From: an uncultured Marinobacterium sp.
Lineage (GTDB): Bacteria; Pseudomonadota; Gammaproteobacteria; Pseudomonadales; Balneatricaceae
Assembly (NCBI GenBank): GCA_947501565.1
Contig: CANMWJ010000027.1
Coordinates: forward strand, 1 to 39,228
DNA: 39,228 bases
Direction of reading: 5' to 3'
Below the pieces are notes generated by a model. The model was given only the letters and a program-made list of their open reading frames with translations, was not told where the DNA came from and did not search any database. The position numbers were made by a program, and so were the translations under genes. Shown here piece by piece: positions 19,342 to 30,812 of the stretch; positions within the stretch are counted from its first letter, which is position 1; each line of letters opens with the position of its first letter.

Positions 19342-20688
19342 ATGAGCAAATCCACGCAAACACAGTTCGACAAACTTGCCGATGCGCTGGACAGTGGTGA
19401 GTTTCAGCAGATCCGATTTACCCTTAACAACAGTCTGCGTCCCGCAGAAGTTGCCCTGCTGATCGAGAAATCGCCTCCGAAAGAGCGCCAGATTCTCTGG
19501 AACCTGATTAATAAGGATCTGGAAGGTGAGGTATTGCAGGAACTGGGGGATGACGTCCAGGCTGAAATCCTGAGTCGAATGGAGACCTCCGAAGTCCTGG
19601 CGATCACCGAGACGCTGGATACGGATGACATGGCGGACGTGATGCAGCAGCTACCGAACACGGTGATGAAAGAGCTGCTGCGTATCATGGATAAGCAGAA
19701 CCGTCAGCGCGTAGAGCAGGTACTCTCCTACCCGGAAGACACCGCTGGCGGCCTGATGAATACCGATACGGTAACCATCCGCCCTGACGTATCGGTTGAT
19801 ACCGCACTGCGTTATATTCGCCGTCACAAAGAGATCCCGGAGATGACCGACAGCCTGATCGTGGTCAGCCGAAAGGACTCCTACATCGGCATATTGCCGC
19901 TGACCAAGTTGCTGGTCTCAGACCCCAATATCACCGTACGCGAGATCATGGTTACCGAGATCGAACCGATCCAGGCATCCATGGCAGACAGTGACGTTGC
20001 GATACTGTTCGAACAGCACGATCTGGTTTCCGCCCCCGTAATCGACGAAGACGGTCACCTGCTTGGCCGTATCACCATCGATGACGTGGTCGATGTAATC
20101 CGTGAGGACGCCGATCACTCGCTGATGAGCATGGCGGGTCTGGATGAGGATGAAGATACCTTCGCACCGGTGATGAAAACCACCCGCCGCCGCGCAGTGT
20201 GGCTCGGTATCAATCTGATCACCGCATTTGTTGCCTCCGCCGTCATCGGGTTGTTTGAAGAGACCATCGATAAAGTGGTCGCACTGGCGGTACTGATGCC
20301 GATTGTCGCCTCCATGGGCGGCATCGCCGGGTCCCAGACGCTTACCCTGGTCATTCGTGGTCAGGCACTGGGACATGTAGAGAAATCTAACGCAGGCTGG
20401 TTGCTGAATCGAGAGATGATTGTAGGCGCCATGAACGGCTTGCTTTGGGCCCTGGTTGTCGCCGTTGTTGCGGTCATCTGGTTCCAGGATATTACGATTG
20501 GCGTGATCATCGCCTGCGCCATTGTGATCAACCTTATCGCTGGCGCGATGGCGGGCACCCTGCTGCCACTAGGACTTAAAGCGGTCGGTATCGACCCTGC
20601 ACTAGCTGGCAGTGTATTACTTACCACCATTACTGACGTCGTTGGATTCTTTGCCTTTTTAGGCCTGGCGACGGTCTTTTACAGCTGA
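19342..20688 (+). CDS. mgtE: Magnesium transporter MgtE
   Basis: The 448-residue protein shows the three parts of MgtE: an N-terminal superhelical domain (about 15-130), a pair of CBS domains (about 135-255, with EDTAGGLMNTDTVTIRPD), and a five-helix membrane domain (from about 280) with MPIVASMGGIAGSQTLTLVIR, which lines the pore. The cytoplasmic domains sense Mg2+ and close the channel when it is plentiful. The gene has its own likely promoter and is followed after 12 bases by darP. Confidence 0.95.
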   Translation: MSKSTQTQFDKLADALDSGEFQQIRFTLNNSLRPAEVALLIEKSPPKERQILWNLINKDLEGEVLQELGDDVQAEILSRMETSEVLAITETLDTDDMADVMQQLPNTVMKELLRIMDKQNRQRVEQVLSYPEDTAGGLMNTDTVTIRPDVSVDTALRYIRRHKEIPEMTDSLIVVSRKDSYIGILPLTKLLVSDPNITVREIMVTEIEPIQASMADSDVAILFEQHDLVSAPVIDEDGHLLGRITIDDVVDVIREDADHSLMSMAGLDEDEDTFAPVMKTTRRRAVWLGINLITAFVASAVIGLFEETIDKVVALAVLMPIVASMGGIAGSQTLTLVIRGQALGHVEKSNAGWLLNREMIVGAMNGLLWALVVAVVAVIWFQDITIGVIIACAIVINLIAGAMAGTLLPLGLKAVGIDPALAGSVLLTTITDVVGFFAFLGLATVFYS

Positions 20689-20700
20689 TATTGGTTACCT

Positions 20701-21231
20701 ATGGTTCATGACGAAAGTTTTTCTCAGGACGAAGAGTTCGATGAGAATTGGGTCAGTAAGACCCAGATAAAAAAAGAGATGCACGCGCTGCAAGCGCTGG
20801 GCGAAAAGCTGGCCACACTGACCAAGGACCAGCTCGCATCAGTTCCCATGTCTGATGCTTTACGGGCTGCAATCGAAGAGTGTGCTCGTATTAAACCGCG
20901 CAGCAACGCTATGAAACGCCATATGAACTACGTTGGGCGTCTGATGCGCAGCGAAAATGCGGAAGAGATTCAGCAGGCGATGGATCGTTTCGACGCTGGC
21001 AGCCAGGCGCACACGGCAATGTTCCATAAACTGGAGCGCTGGCGTGACCGTCTGATTCAGGGAGGAAACGACGAACTTCAGGCGTATATTCAGGAGAATC
21101 CGGAAGCGGATATCCAGCATCTGCGTCAGTTGATCCGTAACGCGAAAAAAGAGGTTGAGAAGCAACAAGCTCCCGCGTCGGCCCGCAAACTGTTCAAATA
21201 CCTGCGAGAGCTGGCTGAAGCAAAGCTTTAA
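20701..21231 (+). CDS. darP: Ribosome biogenesis factor DarP (YjgA, DUF615)
   Basis: This 176-residue, highly charged, all-helical protein has the DUF615 signatures WVSKTQIKKEMHALQALGEKL at the N-terminus and RHMNYVGRLMR in the middle. In E. coli DarP associates with late pre-50S particles and helps peptidyl-transferase centre maturation. In Pseudomonas it sits between pmbA and tldD; neither is here, mgtE being upstream and a convergent nitrilase gene downstream. Confidence 0.93.
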   Translation: MVHDESFSQDEEFDENWVSKTQIKKEMHALQALGEKLATLTKDQLASVPMSDALRAAIEECARIKPRSNAMKRHMNYVGRLMRSENAEEIQQAMDRFDAGSQAHTAMFHKLERWRDRLIQGGNDELQAYIQENPEADIQHLRQLIRNAKKEVEKQQAPASARKLFKYLRELAEAKL

Positions 21232-21260
21232 GCTTTTGCTCAGGTATCAGAACTCTGGTA

Positions 21261-22091
21261 TCAGAAACCTGCACGCTGCCGGTGCGCCAGCACCGGCATC
21301 CTCTCACGGATCTCCCGTAGCCGATCCAGATCAATCGGCGCCGAGATAACGGCTTCACCCTTTTCAGCTTCATCCAGTATCACTCCCCAAGGGTCCACAA
21401 CCATACTCTGCCCCCAGGTCTCACGTTCCGGCGAATGACACCCACCCTGATTTGCACCCAGCAAGTAACACTGGGTTTCTATTGCCCGAGCTCGCAACAG
21501 CACCTCCCAGTGTGCTTCGCCGGTCACCTGAGTGAACGCTGACGGCACGCTGATCAGTTCAGCGCCCATCTCACGAAGGCGCATAAACTGCTCGGGAAAA
21601 CGCAAATCGTAACAAACAGTCAGGCCAAGGCGTCCAACCGGGGTATCTACAACAGTCAGGTTTGTTCCCGCTTCAACAAACGCCGATTCCCGATAGCGAC
21701 TCTGAGCATCAGCGACCTCAACATCAAACAGATGGATCTTGTCGTAACGCCCGCGTATAGCCCCTAGCGCATCAATGACCAGTGATACTGATCGTACCTG
21801 CGGCGCCCGCACATCATTACCGTGCTCATCTACCGCCATCGGCAGACTGCCGGCAACGATCCATATTCCAAGATTTGTGGCCTGCTGACAGAGGAACTGC
21901 ACGACCTGGTCCAGTTCCTGATCAGCCAGACCGCGTAACGATGCAGAATCTAATAATGCGAAGTTTTCCGGCAGAACTACCAGGTCAGCACCGGTTTCCG
22001 CTGCCTGTAACAACAGTTTCTTTGTTTGCTGCAGGTTAAGTTCGAGTTCGGTACCCGACACCATCTGCACTAACGCGACCCTGCCCATCAT
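21261..22091 (-). CDS. Carbon-nitrogen hydrolase of the nitrilase superfamily (Nit1/Nit2-like amidase)
   Basis: The 276-residue enzyme has the full Glu-Lys-Cys triad: Glu42 in VVLPENFAL, Lys119 in GRYDKIHLFD and Cys161 in GLTVCYDLRFPE. The closest families are Nit/YbeM-type deaminated-glutathione amidases, so metabolite repair is the likely role; the exact substrate is not certain. I start at ATG 22091 because GAGGG (22102-22098) is six bases upstream; a TTG at 22094 would be too close. It is 26 bases after yhdP and probably in the same operon. Confidence 0.88.
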   Translation of the reverse strand: MMGRVALVQMVSGTELELNLQQTKKLLLQAAETGADLVVLPENFALLDSASLRGLADQELDQVVQFLCQQATNLGIWIVAGSLPMAVDEHGNDVRAPQVRSVSLVIDALGAIRGRYDKIHLFDVEVADAQSRYRESAFVEAGTNLTVVDTPVGRLGLTVCYDLRFPEQFMRLREMGAELISVPSAFTQVTGEAHWEVLLRARAIETQCYLLGANQGGCHSPERETWGQSMVVDPWGVILDEAEKGEAVISAPIDLDRLREIRERMPVLAHRQRAGF

Positions 22092-22117
22092 CAATAGCCC
22101 TCGCAGTCGCTTGGAGG

Positions 22118-25100
22118 TTACTTATCCAGACCCGGAGCCTGATACTCGTCCTGAATACCATTATCAGGACTTTCTTCTGCTGCCTGGCTCAAGTCGAGTT
22201 GCGGATCACTCCAATCACCTGTCAGGTGATAGCTTATGGTTGTGAACTGCTCCAAACGATTGCCGATCAGTTTGTCGATCAGATAAACGGCGCCTGCCAC
22301 CTGCGGCTGGCCCAACAAAATCCCCACGATAGGAAGGTTTTTAGTAACAGGTAACACCACCTGCATATCCTTATCCACGGTTTCTTTTACCAGATCTATT
22401 TGACCGCTGAGCTCCATATCTGCCGATGGGCCTTTGAGTTTAAAAGGCGTATTACTGTGGGCGATGCCATCGTGCAGGCGGTAATCTGCGTCGATCCGAT
22501 CGAACGCAAGCCCCTCCTGGAACAGATCGGAGAAATCCAGTTTCAGGCGCCGCGCTACCGTTTCCAGGTTGAGAATACCCAATACCCTAAGGAACTGACC
22601 GGAGCTACCCGCTTGAATAATCCGGCCATTCTTAGCTCGTAGGTTGAAGCGCCCGTTTAAACGCTCTAAACCAAAATCCCAAGGCGCACCCAACCAGGAA
22701 AAGTTCACATCAGAACCGATAAACTCTGATTCAACCAACCTACCGTATCCCCAGCTTTCCAGCAGATCGGAGATATTGTTGCCCTTAAAACTAAGCGTCG
22801 TGCTAGAGCGCTCGGTGCCATTAGCGAACCATTCGGCACTGCCTGCAACCTCCACCCCTGGTAGTGATGCCTGAATCTCATTAAAGCGCGCGCCCTCTTC
22901 ATAAGGACGCACCTGCAGTTTCCAGGCGCCCATGGGTTTATCATTCACTGTCAGCCGTTTTATCGACAGATCCAGGGATGGCAGATCGGAGGGTTCAGGC
23001 TTTGCAGCAACGCTCTGATCGACGGAATCATCCGACTGATGTTGCAGAGTTAAATGATTCAGCTCCATCCGGGCAACTGCGCTTTCATCCTTAGGTAATG
23101 TCAGCGTGCCATTTATCTGCTCATTATTGGCGCTGATCAACCAATCCTTCGGTAACTCCTGTACGCGTGTTTCAAGATCATTCAGGATAATAGAGCCCGT
23201 GCGGAACTCTCCGATACGCAGATACACATCTTCCAGCGTTGGTCCTTTGCCCGATTGCGTCTCCCCGCCAAGAAATCCTGCGTCCTTTAAAAAGGAGATC
23301 AGTTCAGACAGCTCAAGAGCATCCAGCGTACCGTTTATCCATAAACCTTCCTCTTTCGGTAACCGTGGATCTCCCTCTCCAAACAGCAGGTGTGCCCGGG
23401 TGACCTGATCATTCTGCAACTCAAACGCGCCACTGAACTGGTCTCCGTACTGCAGAAACATCGGTTGATTGGTTGGGCTTCCCAACAATATTTTTAGTTT
23501 GAACTGCTTATAGGCCCCGGCGTTTTTTGCCAACGGTACTGGTGCACGGACGCGCACACCATTCAGCGCAGACAGAATAGACAACTGGGTACAGGCAGGA
23601 TTAGTCGCACAAATCTGCAGGTTTGCTTCATACGCGGTGGTACCGTCCGCAATGGCAAGCAAAGGAAGATCAAGCCAGTTTTTTAACTGTGTCATCTCCG
23701 CTTCACCCATCAGAGAAACGCGGGTAATGACACCCTGCTCTTCATCACGGGAGGTATTGATGGCCGCTGTAACCTGGTGACCAAACAACGTGCCCTTCAG
23801 AGCATCACTCTGCAGGCCTGTCGCTGAGTTAAAACGTAAAGTTCCGGCAAGTTTCTCAAAGGAGAGACGGTGTTTCACCGAAACCAAGCGGCCTTCGCTT
23901 AGCTGTGAAGAGGCGTCGATCTGGGGGGCCTGACGCTTATCCAGATCCACATCCACCTGCACATAGGTATTCGCATTTGCCGCCCACTCCCAATCCGCGA
24001 TCTCCTCTCCAAGCGCCTCGCGCACCGGCGTCTCCATCAGGATACGGCGGATATCCTGTGCATCACCCAAGGCGTTACCCAACACAGTCAACTGGTCTGC
24101 TTTCGGAGCCTTATACACCCAGCCTTCTGTTATGTCGGAATCAAGTATTGCACCTTTAGCTTCAACCAAAAAACCGTGATCTCGGTAGAGAAAGTAGCCA
24201 TCCCCCCGAGTGATGCTTGGCCACTCCCGATCAAATCCAAAGGTTAACTTATCCACATCCAGAAACAGCTGCACCACCGGTTTCTGATAGTCAGCCAAAC
24301 GAGCGCGAGTATTAGCGTTGAGCATAAAGCCGCCGCTACGAACTGTACCTCCCTGAAGGGCAGACATCAGCCAGCTGTGGGTTTGCTCACCGACCTCACG
24401 GGGGGGGATATAGTCTTTAAACGCAACGCCTTCACTATCAGTCACACCGATCAACAGAGATAGATCCGTTTGACCATCCTTATCAAACGGCATACGGAAG
24501 AAGAATCGCCCATTGGCCGTTACCGCGTTGTTCTGCAGTTGCAGATGGCCTGACGTCACCTTCACGGCACTGTCTTTTAATGACCATAGAACACGCCCAC
24601 GAGCAAACGGGTATTGCCACTCAGGCATCTTCAGGTCAGGGAAGGACATCCGGAAGTTGTCACTTTCCAGATCGATAGAGCCACCGTCGATGGTATGTTG
24701 CAGACGCCCGGTAATCCCCCGCAAACCTGGCGCGCCACCCCAGGCACCAACCGCCACCTTTTCAAGGTCGGCTTCCAGCACAAACGCTTTCGCTTCAGTA
24801 GAGGTCCAGCGCATTGTCAGGTTGTTGATCACCCCTTGCGGTTTCATCTTGCTGAGTGCACGCTGTCCCATATCGGGCAGGAACGGCTGGCCATCCAGCC
24901 AGCCCGTCAGCTGGCTGAGATCCACACGATCCAGCGACACTTTATCGGGAATCCCCTGCAGAATGGCACGCCAGTCAGCAACCACCAATGGCAACTTATA
25001 AGCTTTATCATTAGCGCTGAAGTTGCCATCGAATTGGGCCTGATACCCCATATCGTGGTGGATCAGCGAGGCATTCAGCTTTGCATCAGTGAAACGTTGT

Positions 25101-25927
25101 TGATCTACCATCAGGGCATCGACAGCGATCCGACTCTGCAGATATCGCAGCTCGTTGCGGCGAAACTCTCCCCAGAATCTGAGATCCGCCTTCAGAGCAT
25201 CAATAGAGGGGCCACCCAACGCCTGACTCCAGGGCTGCAGTAACTTCTCGGAGAGCGCAGGCAGTTCCAGGTAGAAACTCACCGGTTTCCTCTTGGGGTT
25301 GCCCTTTACCTCAGCAGCCAGACTCAGTGGTACACGCGTACCGTCCTGAACAAAAGCCGCATCGATTAGTAGTTGATGACTGCTTTTCTCGGTATTCAGG
25401 GATATATCCAGCCCATCAACCTCCAGGGGAGGCAAGCCTTGTTGCCGGAACTGAACGTTCGCCTGTTGAATAGAGATGTGCTGCTGGCGCAGAAGGGCTG
25501 CCAGGACCCGGGCCCCCGCAGCTTCATCGAAGTGCAACTCAGGTGAGGACTTACTATCAGCACCAGAATTGATTTTAATGACAGGACGAACGAGCTCCAA
25601 CTGGTCAAAAACCGGTTGCCTATAGGTGATACTTCGCGGCAGGTTTAACGCTAACGTTGCCCGTTCAACACGCACACTGGTCGCACCCTCAACACTCAAG
25701 TCGCGCAGCTTAAGTATCGGGTTCTGCCCCTTCCAATAGGCCTCGATTTCTCCGATCGAGACATCAGCCTGCAGAACCTCCGAGAGTTTTGCTTCCAACG
25801 TGTCCTGATACTGCGGCAGATTGGGATAGGTCACACGGAGAATGGCCACCAGCAGCGCGCAAATTCCAAGCAGCACTACCGCCAGCCAGTAGCTGAACCA
25901 GAACAGTTTTTTTGAACGAGTGATCAT
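22118..25927 (-). CDS. yhdP: YhdP family AsmA-like lipid-transport protein
   Basis: This 1269-residue protein has one N-terminal membrane helix (about 8-30) and a very long periplasmic part of beta-rich repeats, matching YhdP in length. Near the C-terminus the AsmA-like C-terminal part includes GRFNLRAKNGRII and PVTKNLPIVGILLGQPQVAGAVYLIDKL. YhdP, with TamB and YdbH, is thought to bridge the periplasm and carry phospholipids to the outer membrane. It starts nine bases after rng and continues the mreBCD-maf-rng run. No break is seen in the frame. Confidence 0.92.
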   Translation of the reverse strand: MITRSKKLFWFSYWLAVVLLGICALLVAILRVTYPNLPQYQDTLEAKLSEVLQADVSIGEIEAYWKGQNPILKLRDLSVEGATSVRVERATLALNLPRSITYRQPVFDQLELVRPVIKINSGADSKSSPELHFDEAAGARVLAALLRQQHISIQQANVQFRQQGLPPLEVDGLDISLNTEKSSHQLLIDAAFVQDGTRVPLSLAAEVKGNPKRKPVSFYLELPALSEKLLQPWSQALGGPSIDALKADLRFWGEFRRNELRYLQSRIAVDALMVDQQRFTDAKLNASLIHHDMGYQAQFDGNFSANDKAYKLPLVVADWRAILQGIPDKVSLDRVDLSQLTGWLDGQPFLPDMGQRALSKMKPQGVINNLTMRWTSTEAKAFVLEADLEKVAVGAWGGAPGLRGITGRLQHTIDGGSIDLESDNFRMSFPDLKMPEWQYPFARGRVLWSLKDSAVKVTSGHLQLQNNAVTANGRFFFRMPFDKDGQTDLSLLIGVTDSEGVAFKDYIPPREVGEQTHSWLMSALQGGTVRSGGFMLNANTRARLADYQKPVVQLFLDVDKLTFGFDREWPSITRGDGYFLYRDHGFLVEAKGAILDSDITEGWVYKAPKADQLTVLGNALGDAQDIRRILMETPVREALGEEIADWEWAANANTYVQVDVDLDKRQAPQIDASSQLSEGRLVSVKHRLSFEKLAGTLRFNSATGLQSDALKGTLFGHQVTAAINTSRDEEQGVITRVSLMGEAEMTQLKNWLDLPLLAIADGTTAYEANLQICATNPACTQLSILSALNGVRVRAPVPLAKNAGAYKQFKLKILLGSPTNQPMFLQYGDQFSGAFELQNDQVTRAHLLFGEGDPRLPKEEGLWINGTLDALELSELISFLKDAGFLGGETQSGKGPTLEDVYLRIGEFRTGSIILNDLETRVQELPKDWLISANNEQINGTLTLPKDESAVARMELNHLTLQHQSDDSVDQSVAAKPEPSDLPSLDLSIKRLTVNDKPMGAWKLQVRPYEEGARFNEIQASLPGVEVAGSAEWFANGTERSSTTLSFKGNNISDLLESWGYGRLVESEFIGSDVNFSWLGAPWDFGLERLNGRFNLRAKNGRIIQAGSSGQFLRVLGILNLETVARRLKLDFSDLFQEGLAFDRIDADYRLHDGIAHSNTPFKLKGPSADMELSGQIDLVKETVDKDMQVVLPVTKNLPIVGILLGQPQVAGAVYLIDKLIGNRLEQFTTISYHLTGDWSDPQLDLSQAAEESPDNGIQDEYQAPGLDK

Positions 25928-25936
25928 GGGATCCCG

Positions 25937-27418
25937 TTAGCGCAGCACCACATCATAGTGTTCAGCGGCATACATAGGTTCAATCTGGAAGCGGATTGTC
26001 TTACCGATAAAGGCCTCCAGCTCAGCAACATGATCTGAAGCGTCATCCACCATATATTCGACTACGTTTTGCGCCGCAAGTACCAGGTAGGAATCGGTAT
26101 CGTAGGCACGGTGCTGTCGCAGAATCTCACGGAAGATCTCATAGCAGACCGTTTCAGGCATCTTGATCGAGCCCCGTCCCTGACACTGCTCACAGGTTTC
26201 ACAAAGCACATGCTCCAAGCTCTCGCGGGTGCGCTTACGGGTCATCTCCACCAGCCCCAGCTCAGACACACCGGTCACCTTGCACTTGGCGTGGTCTTTC
26301 TCCAGCAAACGCTCCAGCGTACGCAATACCTGACGCTGGTGATCGGAATCTTCCATATCGATAAAGTCGATAATGATGATACCGCCCAGATTGCGCAGAC
26401 GGAGCTGTCGTCCAATCGCCGTTGCAGCTTCCAGGTTAGTTTTGAAGATGGTTTCTTCCAGATTACGGTGACCCACGAAGGCGCCGGTATTAACGTCCAC
26501 CGTTGTCATCGCTTCGGTCTGATCGAAAATCAGGTAACCGCCGGACTTCAGCTCTACTTTACGGCCCAATGCACGCTGAATCTCCTCTTCGACATTAAAC
26601 AGGTCGAAGATCGGTCGCTCACCCGGGTAGTATTCCAGCTTTTCGCTAATCTCCGGCACCAGCGACTTCACGAACTCAGTTGCTTTCTGATAGGTCTCGC
26701 GGGAATCGATCCGAATACGCTCCAGTCCACCATGCGCCATATCGCGCAGTGCCCGCATATTCAGCGGTAGATCTTCATAGATGACAGAGGGTGCTTTCGC
26801 GCCCTTCAGGTTGCGCTGAATCTTATCCCACAAACGGCGCAGGAACTTCACATCCTCACGTAACTCATCTGCTGAAGCACCTTCAGCAACCGTACGCAGA
26901 ATAAAACCGCCCCGGGCTTTGCCCTCATCCCCATCAGCGATCTCTTTCAGCAGCTCATTCATGATGCCGCGCAAGCGATCACGCTCTTCGATATCCTCGA
27001 TACGCTGGGAAACACCAATATGATTATTCCCCGGCATATACACCAGATAACGGGACGGGATAGACAGGTGGGTGGTCAGACGTGCGCCTTTGGTACCGAT
27101 CGGGTCTTTAGTGACCTGCACGACCAGCGATTGTCCTTCACGCAGCACATGGGCGATAGAGGCATTACTTTTCTCCTCCGAGGTCGCGGTTTGCGGCAGC
27201 ACATCTTCTACATGGATAAAAGCGGCGCGCTCCAGACCGATCTCAACAAAAGCGGCCTGCATACCCGGCAGCACCCGCACTACCTTACCTTGATAGATAT
27301 TGCCAACGATGCCACGGCGGCGAACACGCTCGATATATACCTCTTGCGGCATCCCGTTTTCGATCACCGCAACACGGGTTTCCATCGGCGTAAAATTGAT
27401 CAGTATCTCTTCGCCCAT
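25937..27418 (-). CDS. rng: Ribonuclease G
   Basis: The 493-residue protein has the length of RNase G rather than RNase E. An S1 domain (about 35-125; GNIYQGKVVRVLPGMQAAFVEIG) is followed by the RNase H-like and catalytic regions with IIIDFIDMED supplying the metal-binding Asp residues, and the zinc-link CETCEQCQGRG. It cuts single-stranded AU-rich RNA and matures the 16S rRNA 5' end. It lies between maf and yhdP, as in many gammaproteobacteria. Confidence 0.96.
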   Translation of the reverse strand: MGEEILINFTPMETRVAVIENGMPQEVYIERVRRRGIVGNIYQGKVVRVLPGMQAAFVEIGLERAAFIHVEDVLPQTATSEEKSNASIAHVLREGQSLVVQVTKDPIGTKGARLTTHLSIPSRYLVYMPGNNHIGVSQRIEDIEERDRLRGIMNELLKEIADGDEGKARGGFILRTVAEGASADELREDVKFLRRLWDKIQRNLKGAKAPSVIYEDLPLNMRALRDMAHGGLERIRIDSRETYQKATEFVKSLVPEISEKLEYYPGERPIFDLFNVEEEIQRALGRKVELKSGGYLIFDQTEAMTTVDVNTGAFVGHRNLEETIFKTNLEAATAIGRQLRLRNLGGIIIIDFIDMEDSDHQRQVLRTLERLLEKDHAKCKVTGVSELGLVEMTRKRTRESLEHVLCETCEQCQGRGSIKMPETVCYEIFREILRQHRAYDTDSYLVLAAQNVVEYMVDDASDHVAELEAFIGKTIRFQIEPMYAAEHYDVVLR

Positions 27419-27438
27419 TTTCGCTCCTTGGCGCAGAT

Positions 27439-28056
27439 TCAGGTCAGCTGCCAGACCGGCACACCCACCGCATTCAACATTTCGGCGGTTTCCGCCAGTG
27501 GCAGACCAACCACAGAGGAGTAACTGCCCTCAATGCGGTCGACAAATACAGCCCCGAGGCCTTGTATCCCGTACGCTCCGGCCTTGTCTTGCGGTTCGCC
27601 GCAAGCCCAGTAGCGTCGGCATTGCTCGGGGGTTAATTCTTTAAAGTGTACAACAGTTGTTACAACCCGTACTTCGGTGCCTTGGTCGCTGGCGATTGCC
27701 ACGCCGGTCATCACTTCGTGATTACGACCGGAGAGCTGCATCAGCATCTCAACCGCATGGGCTTCACTCTCCGGTTTACCCAGAATCAAGTCCCCCAATA
27801 CCACAGAGGTATCTGACCCAAGTACCGGTTTATCACCTGATAGCGCAAATCCAGCTTCCGCTTTTTCTTTTGCCAGACGCGCAACATAGGCAGCAGGTCG
27901 CTCCCCCGGCAGCACATCTTCGCAGAGATCGACTGGCTGCACGGCGATACGCACACCAATCTGTTGCAGCAGTTCGCGACGACGGGGGGATCCGGATGCA
28001 AGCACCAGATCAATCTCATCCGCTGTTGATGAACCATTAAGAGTATCAGGAGACAT
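27439..28056 (-). CDS. maf: Maf-family nucleotide pyrophosphatase (YhdE type, dTTP/UTP)
   Basis: The 205-residue protein begins its domain with LVLASGSPRRRELLQQIG, the Maf nucleotide-binding signature, and has VLGSDTSVVLGD and DKAGAYGIQGLGAVFVDRIEGSYSSVVGLP. The YhdE branch hydrolyses dTTP and UTP and some modified nucleotides. The N-terminus carries about 16 residues before the domain; the start ATG 28056 overlaps mreD by 11 bases, and a shorter start is not excluded. Confidence 0.92.
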   Translation of the reverse strand: MSPDTLNGSSTADEIDLVLASGSPRRRELLQQIGVRIAVQPVDLCEDVLPGERPAAYVARLAKEKAEAGFALSGDKPVLGSDTSVVLGDLILGKPESEAHAVEMLMQLSGRNHEVMTGVAIASDQGTEVRVVTTVVHFKELTPEQCRRYWACGEPQDKAGAYGIQGLGAVFVDRIEGSYSSVVGLPLAETAEMLNAVGVPVWQLT

Positions 28057-28534
28057 AAAAAGTTCGCCTCACCCGGCGCAAAATCAGGAACATTAACGGC
28101 CAGAAGAACGCACTGACCAACGCGGGTAGCAGGAACAGCAAACTATCACCGGTATAGCCCACCAGCGCCTGCACCCAGTGCAAAATCAGTTGGTTGGCAC
28201 CTATCAGCACCATCACCAGCAAAGATTGCTGCCAGATGGGAAATACACGCATACGCCGATGCAGCATCGCAGCAAAATACGCCACAAACACCAGTGCCAG
28301 CGCATTCGCGCCCAGAACACTGCCACGAATCACATCCAGCACAATGCCTGCGACAAACGCCGAGCCAACACCCACCGACTGCGGCAACGCGATTACCCAG
28401 TAGATCAGAATCATCGCCATCCATTCAGGCCGCGCCCAACCGATAAATTCAGGAAGCGGCATCTGGCTGAGAACGATTCCGAACAGGAAGGTAGCAAAGA
28501 TGATCAGGCCGCCGCCCTGGGAGTGCTCGTTCAC
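28046..28534 (-). CDS. mreD: Rod-shape-determining protein MreD
   Basis: This 162-residue hydrophobic protein has about five membrane helices and the MreD-typical region GSAFVAGIVLDVIRGSVLGANALALV. MreD belongs to the elongasome with MreC, MreB, RodA and PBP2. Its start overlaps the mreC stop by four bases (ATGA type) and its end overlaps maf. Confidence 0.93.
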   Translation of the reverse strand: MNEHSQGGGLIIFATFLFGIVLSQMPLPEFIGWARPEWMAMILIYWVIALPQSVGVGSAFVAGIVLDVIRGSVLGANALALVFVAYFAAMLHRRMRVFPIWQQSLLVMVLIGANQLILHWVQALVGYTGDSLLFLLPALVSAFFWPLMFLILRRVRRTFYVS

Positions 28535-29415
28535 TGCTGCGCCTCCGTCACCACCGAACCGGGGTTCTCTTCGGGCGAGCGTTGTGGTTCGTTATGCTTT
28601 ACCAGCAACAGGTGACGACTCTTATCCAGTCGCGCAAGTGGTTTCGCGCGCACAATGGAAAAGGACAACCCCGGATCATGAATCACTTCTGTCACTTCGG
28701 CAACCGGGTACCCGCGTGGGAAACGTCCGGCCAGACCGGAGGTATTCAACAGATCGCCTACCCGGATATCCACAGTAGCAGAAACATGCTCCAGCTCCAG
28801 CTCGTCCAGCTCGCCTTTACCCAAGGCAATAGATCTGAAACCGGTCCGATTAACCTCGACCGGGATCGCATGACGGGCATCGGTCACAAGCATAACGCGG
28901 CTGGTATAGTGTGACATCTCCACTACCTGCCCCATCACACCACCGGCATCCAGCACAGGCTGGCCCAGATAGATCTGATCCTCACTACCCTGGTCAATTA
29001 CGATCTGGTGCTGAAAGGGATCGGGATTCACACCGATCAATTCCACCAGCTCGACCTCATCCGATATACGGGCACGACCGTTCAGGAGCGCGCGCAGACG
29101 GTTATTCTCCTCTTCCAGCGCAGCCAACTGCTGTCTTTTTTGCTCCAGCTCCAGTGCTTCGATCTTGAGCCGTGCGTTTTCACGCATCAGCAGACCACGG
29201 TCAACCACGACGTCGGAGACCTCATCGGCCACCTCAGCTGGAAGATCCACCAGCCACTGCAAAGGGGTCAGCACCAGCGCGATATAGGCACGCCCCTGAC
29301 GCATACCGTTCCAAGAGACATCAGCGGCAATAATCGCGACAGAGAGCAAAAGGACAAAAATGAAAAAACGGGAGGAACCGCTACGAAAGATCGGTTTAAT
29401 GGGACACCTCCCCAC
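28531..29415 (-). CDS. mreC: Rod-shape-determining protein MreC
   Basis: The 294-residue protein has a short N-terminal membrane helix (about 15-35), a periplasmic coiled coil (about 75-108) and two beta domains with GVMGQVVEMSHYTSRVMLVTD and GLAGRFPRGYPVAEV. MreC activates PBP2 in the elongasome. The C-terminus has a short disordered tail. It lies 58 bases after mreB. Confidence 0.95.
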   Translation of the reverse strand: MGRCPIKPIFRSGSSRFFIFVLLLSVAIIAADVSWNGMRQGRAYIALVLTPLQWLVDLPAEVADEVSDVVVDRGLLMRENARLKIEALELEQKRQQLAALEEENNRLRALLNGRARISDEVELVELIGVNPDPFQHQIVIDQGSEDQIYLGQPVLDAGGVMGQVVEMSHYTSRVMLVTDARHAIPVEVNRTGFRSIALGKGELDELELEHVSATVDIRVGDLLNTSGLAGRFPRGYPVAEVTEVIHDPGLSFSIVRAKPLARLDKSRHLLLVKHNEPQRSPEENPGSVVTEAQQ

Positions 29416-29473
29416 ACACGGACGGTGCAGACAGGTATCCCAGGGTATTCAGTAAGCGAAAGTACGGCACAGG

Positions 29474-30565
<1,092 letters not shown>

Positions 30566-30676
30566 CTAACTCTAACAATCGGGTGCCATTTCAGCAAGAT
30601 TGAAAGCACCTCTCAGGCCGCTAAAACCGAATGAGTTGCCTTTGAATTGATCAGAAACCGTCAACAGGAAAATTCT

Positions 30677-30712
30677 GTCGCTGATTTACCCACAAAGTCT
30701 AAAATCAGCGAC
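30677..30712. repeat. Perfect 11-bp inverted repeat upstream of mreB and gatC
   Basis: GTCGCTGATTT (30677-30687) and AAATCAGCGAC (30702-30712) are exact complements around a 14-base loop. There is no T run directly after it on either strand, so a simple terminator is unlikely. A two-site operator or an untranslated-leader hairpin is possible. Confidence 0.65.
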
Positions 30713-30812
30713 ATAAAAGCGCTGTGAAATCATTGCCTTGTTAGCCCACCAACCCAACACCGACAACTCCCCGAATCCAAGGGCCTCAGCCTTCATGTAA
30801 AAGGGCCGATGT